Of a DNA stretch of 8,385 bases, positions 1 through 5,288 are shown in pieces. A program made the translations under genes and the position numbers. How positions within the stretch are numbered: the first letter of the stretch is position 1; every line of letters begins with the position of its first letter. Below the pieces are notes generated by a model. It worked only from the letters and a program-made list of their open reading frames with translations. It searched no databases and had not been told where the DNA came from. Source of the stretch: Clostridia bacterium (GTDB lineage: Bacteria; Bacillota; Clostridia; Christensenellales; UBA1242); NCBI GenBank assembly GCA_016290255.1, contig JAEETG010000144.1:1-8385 (forward strand). The letters run 5' to 3'.

Positions 1-838
1 AACTTATTTTTGTGATTTTGCTGTTTGTCACACAAAAGATTTCGCCAGTTAAATATTCAAGTTCAAAAGTTTTTGTGTTTGCAAAAATTTCATTTGCATA
101 ATTTGTGATGCTGTCTTTTGTTGATTTATATAGTTTTTGATTTGTTAAAACAAACAAGTTGTTGTGATAGTCTAGTTTTATGTCTTTAACGCTTTCCAAA
201 ATTGTGTCGAGCCCATTATATTCTGTTAATGGAGAAAAAGAATTTTGCTCAACTTTGTAGAAATTGTTTTGGTTATATAGCACCAAATAGTTTTTGTCTA
301 GTGAAACAGAAATTTTGCTTTGTGAATTTAGAGTTAGTCCGTCAAGTGAACAGAAAATTTCAAAAATTGAATTTGGCCTTTTAATCAAAACGTGATATTT
401 GTCTGTTTTGTCGATGCAAAGAGCGTAGATGTTGTTTGATATGTCACAGTCTAGGTCATAGATGTTAACAATATCAATTTCATCGTTTCCAAACGACCTA
501 ATAACATTTTGGTCTTTGTCCACCAAACCAATGTTTTCAACTCTGGTGTAGTATATGTTTCCATCAAAGTCAGCAACGAGCAGTTCAGGTGTTTTTTCAT
601 TTTTTGTTGAAAAGTATTGAAGTTCACTTGTGTTTTGGTTTCGATACCAGATTTTTTTGTTTTCAACATCTGTGTAATATAGAGTGCTGTTCTTATAATC
701 TATGCTGCTTGAAGCAGTTTCAATTTCAAAGTTTTCATCTTCCGCAAAAACTGCAACATTTTGTGCAAAGCCAAAAAGCAGGGTGGCAGCAAAAACCATT
801 GCAAAAATTGCGATAAAATATTTTATTGTTTTCTCCAT
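1..838 (-). CDS. Secreted beta-propeller-like protein (3' part missing)
   Basis: The frame stays open for 279 codons from the ATG at 838 to the window edge, so the C-terminus is missing. The ATG is preceded by an AAAGGG ribosome binding site (845-850). The product begins with a signal peptide: charged MEKTIKY, a hydrophobic core at about residues 8-25, and a V-F-A cleavage site at residue 32 followed by EDE. The rest is rich in short beta-strand units such as LYYTDVENKKIWY, NIYYTRVENIGLVDKD and NNLFVLTNQKLYKS, spaced like the blades of an NHL/YVTN-type propeller. I recognise no catalytic motif. A C-terminal membrane anchor could lie outside the window. It starts 20 bases after the folD stop and is probably co-transcribed with folD, although no functional link to folate is evident. 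The function is unknown; a cell-surface binding or sensing role is only a guess. Confidence 0.8.
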   Translation of the reverse strand, partial: MEKTIKYFIAIFAMVFAATLLFGFAQNVAVFAEDENFEIETASSSIDYKNSTLYYTDVENKKIWYRNQNTSELQYFSTKNEKTPELLVADFDGNIYYTRVENIGLVDKDQNVIRSFGNDEIDIVNIYDLDCDISNNIYALCIDKTDKYHVLIKRPNSIFEIFCSLDGLTLNSQSKISVSLDKNYLVLYNQNNFYKVEQNSFSPLTEYNGLDTILESVKDIKLDYHNNLFVLTNQKLYKSTKDSITNYANEIFANTKTFELEYLTGEIFCVTNSKITKIS

Positions 839-858
839 TTTTTTCCCTTTGTTTTTTA

Positions 859-1800
859 TTATATTTTGAAGTTTTGTTCATCTTTTACTATTTTTGTTTC
901 TTTTTCTTTTGCAATTTTTTTTTCGAGTGGAAATCTTTTTTCGTGCAAAGTCATTGTGTTGTGAAAAAGCATTGCAATTGTCATTGGCCCAACACCTTTT
1001 GGAACAGGTGTTATAAATGAACATTTATCTTTCACATTTTCATAGTCAACATCGCCAACAACCTTATATCCTTTTTCGCTTGTTTTGTCTTCAACGCGGT
1101 TTATTCCAACATCAATAACGCAAGCCCCATTTTTAACCATGTCTTCTTTAATAAAGTTTGGCTTTCCAACAGCACAAACCAAAATGTCGGCTGTTTTTGT
1201 GGAAGCTTTTAAGTCTGTTGTTTTTGAGTGACAAACTTCAATGGTTGCTCCTTCTTTGAGTAGTAGGGCTGCAACACTTTTTCCAACAAGCAAACTTCTT
1301 CCAACCACAACCGCCTTTTTCCCTTTGATTGGAACATCATATTCTTTTAAGAGTTCCATAATTCCTGCTGCCGTGCAAGGAGCAATGTCGCCATTGTCTG
1401 CAAAAAGTTTTCCAAGGTTTATGTCTGTTAAGCAGTCAACATCTTTTTCTGGTGAAATTGTATTCACAATTTCTCTTTCAAATTTTCTTAGAGGTTCAGG
1501 CAAAGGTAGCTGCAAAAGAATTCCAGAAACAGAAGAGTTGTTGTTTAGTCTTTCCAAAGTTTTTATAACATCTTTTTTGGAACTATCTTCACTTAGCTTT
1601 TCAGTTATTGAAAAAAGACCAATTTCGCGTGCTTGCTTTTCTTTTGATGCAACATAAATTTTGCTTGCTGGGTCATTTCCAACCAAAACGCAAACAAGAG
1701 ATGGAAGTTCTTTTCCATCTTTAATATAGTTTTCTTCTATTCTGTTTTGAATGTCATTTTTAATATTTTGTGCAACATTTTTTCCGTTTATTTCAATCAT
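859..1800 (-). CDS. folD: Bifunctional methylenetetrahydrofolate dehydrogenase / methenyltetrahydrofolate cyclohydrolase
   Basis: FolD is a cytoplasmic dimeric enzyme. It oxidises 5,10-methylene-THF to methenyl-THF with NADP+ and hydrolyses that to 10-formyl-THF, supplying one-carbon units for purines and formyl-Met-tRNA. Family landmarks are in order: the catalytic-site segment YVASKEKQ (Y49, K53), LLQLPLP (Q97), PEKDVD (residues 117-122), the dinucleotide-binding VVVGRSLLVGKS (164-175) and TPVPKGVGPMT (264-274). The 313-aa length exceeds the usual 280-290 because of a lysine/glutamate-rich tail after about residue 285. Three positions differ from the commonest family sequence: KDVDC instead of KDVDG, GKS instead of GKP/GRP in the nucleotide loop, and PKG instead of PGG. 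None of the residues I regard as catalytic is lost. No clear Shine-Dalgarno precedes the ATG, but a promoter ends seven bases before it (see 1800-1835). The start is supported by the family-typical MIEINGK N-terminus. Confidence 0.97.
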   Translation of the reverse strand: MIEINGKNVAQNIKNDIQNRIEENYIKDGKELPSLVCVLVGNDPASKIYVASKEKQAREIGLFSITEKLSEDSSKKDVIKTLERLNNNSSVSGILLQLPLPEPLRKFEREIVNTISPEKDVDCLTDINLGKLFADNGDIAPCTAAGIMELLKEYDVPIKGKKAVVVGRSLLVGKSVAALLLKEGATIEVCHSKTTDLKASTKTADILVCAVGKPNFIKEDMVKNGACVIDVGINRVEDKTSEKGYKVVGDVDYENVKDKCSFITPVPKGVGPMTIAMLFHNTMTLHEKRFPLEKKIAKEKETKIVKDEQNFKI

Positions 1801-1835
1801 ACAAAAATTTTAACACAACATATAAAAAAAATCAA
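1800..1835 (-). promoter_or_regulatory. Predicted folD promoter giving a leaderless transcript
   Basis: Read on the minus strand, a -35 element TTGATT (1835-1830) is followed by a 17-base spacer and a -10 element TAAAAT (1812-1807), with a TG one base upstream (TGTTAAAAT), that is, an extended -10. The usual start point seven bases beyond the -10 falls on the A of the folD ATG at 1800. No purine-rich ribosome binding site lies between. The spacer includes a run of T on this strand. Confidence 0.55.
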
Positions 1836-1879
1836 GAGTATAGCAATTAATATGTTTCAATTTATTTTCAGTTTTTTAA

Positions 1880-1917
1880 TTATTACGTCATAAGTTGACA
1901 CACTGTTGTCATAATAA
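1880..1917. promoter_or_regulatory. Nested inverted repeats, operator-like
   Basis: An outer pair TTATTA (1880-1885) / TAATAA (1912-1917) encloses an inner pair TGACA (1896-1900) / TGTCA (1907-1911) separated by six bases. GACA/TGTC recurs with a shorter spacer at 2025-2034, where it overlaps the plus-strand promoter. The shape fits a dimeric repressor or activator site between folD and the divergent sigma-like gene. The protein that would bind is unknown, and AT-rich DNA makes the outer arms weak evidence. Confidence 0.3.
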
Positions 1918-1930
1918 ATGTGTAAAATTA

Positions 1931-1942
1931 GAACATATGTTC
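1931..1942. promoter_or_regulatory. SOS (LexA/DinR)-like box GAACATATGTTC
   Basis: This perfect 12-base palindrome has the GAAC-N4-GTTC form of the Gram-positive SOS operator, and the flanking bases (A...CG) keep half of the longer consensus. Further half-sites lie nearby: ATGTTC at 1958-1963, 21 bases (two helical turns) from the second arm, and CGAACATAT at 2034-2042 between the -35 and -10 of the plus-strand promoter. The arrangement suggests DNA-damage control of the downstream sigma-like gene. The perfect box is about 80 bases upstream of that -35, so direct steric repression would need the promoter-proximal half-site or another promoter. Confidence 0.5.
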
Positions 1943-1972
1943 GAAAAATCAACAAAAATGTTCTAAAAAATT

Positions 1973-1999
1973 AATATTTTAAAATATTTTAAAATATTA
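1973..1999. repeat. Tandem 10-bp AT repeat (AATATTTTAA)
   Basis: AATATTTTAA occurs at 1973-1982 and 1983-1992, and again in part from 1993. The period is close to one helical turn, so A-tracts are in phase and the DNA is likely bent or easily melted. It lies just upstream of the plus-strand promoter, where it could act as an UP-type element or as a hinge between operator sites. Confidence 0.6.
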
Positions 2000-2022
2000 T
2001 TCAAAAATATGTCACATGATTA

Positions 2023-2050
2023 TTGACAAATGTCGAACATATATAATAAA
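2023..2050 (+). promoter_or_regulatory. Promoter of the sigma-like regulator gene
   Basis: A perfect -35 TTGACA is at 2023-2028. The -10 is less certain: AATAAA at 2045-2050 has a 16-base spacer, while a perfect TATAAT at 2042-2047 would leave only 13 bases. The SOS-like half-site CGAACATAT lies between the two elements. The start point would fall around 2055-2058, just before the leader hairpin. Confidence 0.5.
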
Positions 2051-2060
2051 ATGCAGTTGA

Positions 2061-2080
2061 TAGGGCGCAAAAGCGTTCTA
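2061..2080 (+). promoter_or_regulatory. Leader RNA hairpin
   Basis: UAGGGCGC (2061-2068) pairs with GCGUUCUA (2073-2080) across an AAAA loop. This gives eight base pairs, two of them G-U. It is the most GC-rich stretch of an otherwise AT-rich 318-base gap and lies near the predicted 5' end of the mRNA. The nearest T-run (2095-2100) is not directly behind the stem, so this is not a standard intrinsic terminator. It may stabilise the 5' end or bind a regulator, or it may be part of a larger structured leader that I do not recognise. Confidence 0.45.
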
Positions 2081-2118
2081 GGACTACTTACATATTTTTT
2101 GAAAAAAAAGGAGAAAAA

Positions 2119-2616
2119 ATGAAAGAGAAAATTTTGATTAAAAGTGTTTTGGAGGGCTATCACTTTATGGATAAAATAATCAAAAAACTTGACGCAAATG
2201 TTTTAACGAAAGGAATTAATTCATATCACACGCAGGGAACAAATGAAACACTAAACTTAGTTGATGATTTGATGCACCTAACATTTCGGAAGCAAAAACT
2301 TCTCACAATAAAAAGATTAATTGAAGATTGTGTGAAGGTTCTGCCTGAAAGGGTGTCAAAAGTTATAATGCTGAAATATATCGACTGTTTCAAAAATGCA
2401 GACATTGCCAAAATGCTTGGTGTTAGTTCAAGAACTGTTTCAAGAATTTTGGAAAAAGGCATATCTGATGTTGCTTTATTTTTTTATGCAAATGGTTTTA
2501 GCTATTTTAATCTTCGAAACTATTTAATAGATGAAAGTTGGCTTATTGAAATTTATGACAATCATATAAAATATTTTGGTGGATATTCTCAAAAACATGT
2601 TCAATGCTCAATTTAA
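2119..2616 (+). CDS. Sigma-70 region-4-like HTH regulator, probable late-gene activator
   Basis: The 165-aa product carries a region-4-like helix-turn-helix at about residues 80-115: LPERVSKVIMLKYIDCF followed by NADIAKMLGVSSRTVSRIL. No sigma region 2 is visible. Residues 1-75 are largely helical, with no motif I can name, and residues 120-165 form an aromatic-rich tail. The start has a strong AAGGAG site (2108-2113). Proteins of this size and type (PBSX Xpf; ArpU/RinA-type regulators) are commonly encoded next to terminase genes and switch on packaging and head operons. The placement before terL fits, although an opposite-strand gene intervenes. It may be SOS-controlled through the boxes at 1931-2042. 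Its stop overlaps the stop of the convergent SH3-like gene by four bases. It could instead be a host sigma-like regulator unrelated to the phage genes. Confidence 0.75.
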   Translation: MKEKILIKSVLEGYHFMDKIIKKLDANVLTKGINSYHTQGTNETLNLVDDLMHLTFRKQKLLTIKRLIEDCVKVLPERVSKVIMLKYIDCFKNADIAKMLGVSSRTVSRILEKGISDVALFFYANGFSYFNLRNYLIDESWLIEIYDNHIKYFGGYSQKHVQCSI

Positions 2617-3380
2617 AAGTCCATATTATCAAATTTTGGTGGTCTTATAACTCTTTTGGTTTGTTTGTTCTTCCTTATTGGAATGAACACAGCAAGGAAT
2701 AAAAGAGCTCCAACAATCACCAAACTTATGATGATTAAAATGTTTTTGCCATCTGTGAGTTCTGGGGAAATAGATATGATGGCTGGCTTTGCGCTCACTG
2801 GTGTTAACAAAACTTCTTCAGTGTTAGGGGGAATATCTTTCAAGTTTTTTGTAAGCGGAGCATAAACAAATCCTGAAATTGTTTGCTCACCACTCACATA
2901 TTTTGCAAACAGCCAATCATTTCCAAGTCCAGAAATTGCTTCTTCTCCAGAAGTGTTTCCAAGGAAGTTTGCTTTCTCGTCGCTTGCAATCACTCCCAAA
3001 CGTTTGCCACTTGTGCTTGGATTATCAAAAATAACTGCTTGAACGCTGTTATTAACTGAAAATGTGATATCCACGGGAAAGGGCATAAGTGGTGTGCTGT
3101 AAACTTTGGTTACTTCATCACTTTTAACATAGCCAACAATGCTGTCAAAAGAGATTTTAAAGTATTCATCTGCACAATCCAAAATTTCAGCAAAATACGT
3201 TTTTGGAAGTTTAAAACAAACATCGTTATTGTTTGAAGAAGGAATGTTTTTGTGGATATAGGCGTTGTCGCCTGTGATTCTGCACCAAGAAGCATCTTCT
3301 TCGGCAAAAACTATGTTTTTTGTTGGAAAGATTGAAATTAAACAAAAAATAATAAACATAAAAAACCATTGATATTTCAT
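2613..3380 (-). CDS. Secreted, membrane-anchored SH3-like domain protein
   Basis: I place the start at the ATG at 3380, which has an AGGAG site (3393-3389) at good spacing. A TTG at 3398 would extend the frame by six residues but would lie upstream of that site. The 255-aa product has a signal peptide (hydrophobic 5-20, cleavage after V-F-A at residue 26, then EED). Two SH3-like beta units follow: one at about 33-95, containing YFKISFDSIVGYVKSDEV, and one at about 112-178, containing WLFAKYVSGEQTISGFVYAP. A transmembrane helix at about 213-233 leads to a basic cytoplasmic tail of some 20 residues. Bacterial SH3-like domains often bind cell-wall peptides or glycans; that role is inferred here. 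The signal peptide and VFAE-D/E junction resemble those of the propeller protein at 1-838. It is convergent with the sigma-like gene and divergent from terL, so it has its own promoter and is probably not part of the late operon. Confidence 0.85.
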   Translation of the reverse strand: MKYQWFFMFIIFCLISIFPTKNIVFAEEDASWCRITGDNAYIHKNIPSSNNNDVCFKLPKTYFAEILDCADEYFKISFDSIVGYVKSDEVTKVYSTPLMPFPVDITFSVNNSVQAVIFDNPSTSGKRLGVIASDEKANFLGNTSGEEAISGLGNDWLFAKYVSGEQTISGFVYAPLTKNLKDIPPNTEEVLLTPVSAKPAIISISPELTDGKNILIIISLVIVGALLFLAVFIPIRKNKQTKRVIRPPKFDNMDF

Positions 3381-3393
3381 AGCAAAAACTCCT

Positions 3394-3443
3394 AACAATA
3401 ATTATAACAAAACAATAATTGTGTTTTATAACCAGTTATTGTT
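3394..3443. promoter_or_regulatory. Repeats and palindrome between the SH3-like gene and terL
   Basis: AACAATAATT occurs twice in direct orientation (3394-3403 and 3411-3420, 17 bases apart), and TTATTGTT (3436-3443) is the inverted form of its first eight bases. Between them is a palindrome ATAAC-CA-GTTAT (3428-3439) overlapping a -10-like TATAAC (3427-3432) on the plus strand. No matching TTGACA-like -35 is seen for terL. This is the expected place for a late promoter that needs an activator, and the repeats are candidate binding sites. Low-complexity AT sequence makes chance repeats possible. Confidence 0.35.
3401..3409 (-). promoter_or_regulatory. Extended -10 promoter element for the SH3-like gene
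   Basis: On the minus strand the sequence reads TGTTATAAT, a perfect TATAAT (3406-3401) with an extended TG. No good -35 lies 16-18 bases upstream, as is common for extended -10 promoters. The start point would be about 3394, immediately at the ribosome binding site, so the leader would be very short. Confidence 0.4.
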
Positions 3444-3478
3444 TTTTATTGCCAAAAATTGAGTAAAAAGGGATAAAT

Positions 3479-4909
3479 ATGGATTATTTGGAAATTTTAA
3501 CCAAACTTGATATGGTTGAAAAAAGTTTAAAACGCTTCAAAAGTCACAACAAATTATTAACATACAACAAAGAAAAAATACACAAAAAACAAATTGAGTT
3601 TCATAAGTGCAAAAAAAGAAATAGGTGGGTTTTTGGAGGCAACAGAAGTGGAAAAAGCGAATGTGGTGCTGTTGAGGCTGTTTGGATGGTTAGAGGCATT
3701 CACCCCTATAGGGAAAACAGAAAAAATGTTGAAGGGTGGGTGGTGTCACTAAGTCAGCAGGTTCAACGTGATGTTGCTCAGAAGAAAGTTTTAGAATATC
3801 TAAACCCAGAGTGGATTGTTGAGGTTGTGATGATTTCTGGAAGAAAGGGCTCTCCACAAAATGGAATTATTGACTATATTGTGGTAAAAAATGTTTTTGG
3901 AGGGCTTAGCCGCTTGGGGTTCAAAAGTTGTGACCAAGGAAGAGAAAAGTTTCAGGGAACAAGCCTAGATTTCGTTTGGTTTGATGAAGAACCACCATAT
4001 GACATATATCTTGAATGTAAAATGCGTGTGCTAGACAAAAAGGGTGACATTTTTGCCACAATGACTCCACTTAAAGGGCTTTCTTGGGTTTATTCAAAAA
4101 TATATCTAAATCCTCAAAATGACAGTGAAATTTGGACAATTTTTATGGAATGGGCCGACAACCCTTATTTAGATAAAAAAGAGATAGAAGAGATGAGTAA
4201 AACACTCAGTGAAGAAGAACTTCAAAGCAGGAGATATGGAAATTTCCTAAGTTATGGTGGGCTAGTTTACAAAGAGTTTGATGAAAGGGTGAATGTTATA
4301 GAGCCTTTTTGTGTTCCAAAAGAATGGTATGATAACATTTCAATAGACCCAGGGCTTCACAATCCACTTTCTGCTCATTTCTATGCTGTTGACTTTGATG
4401 GAACAATTTATGTTGTGGCTGAGCACTATGCGTCAATGCAAACTGTTGAGTGGCACGCGGAAAAAATAAAAGAAATTTGCCAAAAACTTAACTGGCCCAA
4501 AAGGCAAGATGGAAGATATGATTCACTCATCGATTCGGCAGCAAATCAAAAAACGCTTTCTTCCAACAAAAGTGTCACAGAACTTTTTTGGGAAAATGGA
4601 ATTGCTGTGAACCCAAATGTGAACAAAGATATGTTCAGTGGAATTTCAAGGGTTAAGAGTTATCTAAAAAACATAAATGGGGAAGTGAGATTAAAAATAT
4701 TTTCAACTTGCACAAATCTTATTCGTGAACTCAAAAATTATTGGTGGAGCGAAAGCGACAACCCAATCAAAAAAGATGACCACTGTTTGGATGAACTTAG
4801 ATACTACATTATGTCTAGGCCAGAAAACAAAAAAGAGTCAGAAACAAAAAATGCAATTCAAAAACACAAAGATAAACTAATTAGAAAAATAAACTTGCAA
4901 AGGAACTAA
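3479..4909 (+). CDS. terL: Phage terminase large subunit
   Basis: TerL is the ATPase-nuclease motor that drives DNA into proheads through the portal and cuts it. The 476-aa length is normal for the family. The N-terminal ATPase shows a Walker A motif GGNRSGKS (residues 53-60), a Walker B with catalytic glutamate in LDFVWFDEEPP (163-173; D169, E170) and a coupling motif ATMTP (193-197). The C-terminal RNase H-like nuclease shows acidic positions in SIDPG (D290), VAEHY (E315), LIDSAA (D352) and DDHCLDELRY (D433/D434, D438). All key residues appear intact, so the motor should be functional. The ATG at 3479 has an AAAAGGGA site (3466-3473). No small terminase gene precedes it; the likely partner is the next gene, whose ATG lies three bases after this stop. 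Confidence 0.97.
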   Translation: MDYLEILTKLDMVEKSLKRFKSHNKLLTYNKEKIHKKQIEFHKCKKRNRWVFGGNRSGKSECGAVEAVWMVRGIHPYRENRKNVEGWVVSLSQQVQRDVAQKKVLEYLNPEWIVEVVMISGRKGSPQNGIIDYIVVKNVFGGLSRLGFKSCDQGREKFQGTSLDFVWFDEEPPYDIYLECKMRVLDKKGDIFATMTPLKGLSWVYSKIYLNPQNDSEIWTIFMEWADNPYLDKKEIEEMSKTLSEEELQSRRYGNFLSYGGLVYKEFDERVNVIEPFCVPKEWYDNISIDPGLHNPLSAHFYAVDFDGTIYVVAEHYASMQTVEWHAEKIKEICQKLNWPKRQDGRYDSLIDSAANQKTLSSNKSVTELFWENGIAVNPNVNKDMFSGISRVKSYLKNINGEVRLKIFSTCTNLIRELKNYWWSESDNPIKKDDHCLDELRYYIMSRPENKKESETKNAIQKHKDKLIRKINLQRN

Positions 4910-4912
4910 ACA

Positions 4913-5194
4913 ATGGAAATAAACAAAGAAAAAATTGAAGAGGCGTTAATCAAAAAAGCAATGGGTTATAACTTTGAAGAAAGCGTTGAAGAGTTTTCTT
5001 TTGACGAACAAAACGGGAAACTTAAGCCATGCAAAAAACGGGTTAGCACAAAACACATGCCACCCGACATTCCAGCAATGAAAACACTTATGACGATGTG
5101 TGATGAAAGCAAAAATAAATATGCCCTCATGACAGAAGAAGAACTTTTGGAAGAAAGGGCACATCTCCTGGAGATGCTCTCCGAAGAAAAGTAG
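4913..5194 (+). CDS. Small terminase-like protein lacking the N-terminal DNA-binding domain
   Basis: The 93-aa product resembles the C-terminal half of many Bacillota phage small terminases. IEEALIKKAMGYNFEESVEE (residues 8-27), a charged linker with a K-x-V segment, and HMPPDIPAMKTL (48-59) match the family pattern ALxKRAxGYxYEE...K-V...PPDTxAxxxWL. The final helix MTEEELLEERAHLLEML is also family-like. The roughly 60-residue N-terminal helix-turn-helix that normally recognises the packaging site is absent, and no frame upstream supplies it because terL ends three bases earlier. The start has an AAAGGA site (4899-4904). Small terminases are usually encoded upstream of terL; here the order is reversed. 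The assignment is by memory of the motif, not a search. If it is wrong, this is a small hypothetical phage head gene. Confidence 0.6.
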   Translation: MEINKEKIEEALIKKAMGYNFEESVEEFSFDEQNGKLKPCKKRVSTKHMPPDIPAMKTLMTMCDESKNKYALMTEEELLEERAHLLEMLSEEK

Positions 5195-5205
5195 AAAAAG
5201 ATATT

Positions 5206-5281
5206 TGCAAAAATGATGCTCAAAAAATTCAAAAAAATGTGTAAAAAGCGGTGCAAAAATGATAAAAATGCGTAAAAAGGG
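5206..5281 (+). repeat. Short direct repeats in the TerS-like/portal gap
   Basis: TGCAAAAATGAT occurs at 5206-5217 and 5252-5263, and ATGYGTAAAAAGSG at 5237-5250 and 5268-5281; the two pairs interleave. The 94-base gap is the longest inside the phage operon, and it holds the portal ribosome binding site at its end. The repeats could reflect a local duplication or a site for an RNA- or DNA-binding protein. Confidence 0.5.
5213..5275 (+). CDS. Possible 20-residue lysine- and cysteine-rich peptide
   Basis: An open frame reads MMLKKFKKMCKKRCKNDKNA and stops four bases before the portal ribosome binding site. It is strongly basic with two cysteines four residues apart. No good Shine-Dalgarno precedes it, and A-rich DNA yields lysine codons by chance, so it may be no gene. 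If translated, it would deliver ribosomes to the portal start. Confidence 0.15.
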   Translation: MMLKKFKKMCKKRCKNDKNA

Positions 5282-5288
5282 AGAAAAA

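Noticed and set aside
202..1020. Several overlapping plus-strand frames, cysteine- and phenylalanine-rich
   Set aside because: They are antisense to the secreted propeller gene and the folD end, which have a good start site, signal peptide and uninterrupted frame.
1241..1657. 138-codon plus-strand open frame antisense to folD
   Set aside because: It lies wholly inside the well-supported folD gene, has no ribosome binding site, and its serine/phenylalanine-rich translation is typical of an antisense shadow.
2061..2100. Intrinsic terminator or preQ1-type riboswitch in the regulator leader
   Set aside because: The T-run is about 14 bases past the stem, so a terminator does not fit. Resemblance to preQ1 leaders is limited to a few bases (GUUCUAG, A-rich tail) without the required pairing.
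3381..3398. TTG start extending the SH3-like protein by six residues
   Set aside because: The ribosome binding site lies downstream of this TTG and directly serves the ATG at 3380, which also gives a normal signal peptide.
1801..3478. Attachment site, tRNA or integrase marking a prophage boundary
   Set aside because: I found no tRNA-like sequence, recombinase motif or long direct repeat; the boundary of the element remains undefined.
5259..5288. Upstream ATG of the portal frame
   Set aside because: It lacks a Shine-Dalgarno, while the ATG at 5289 has GGGAG at proper distance and matches the expected family N-terminus.
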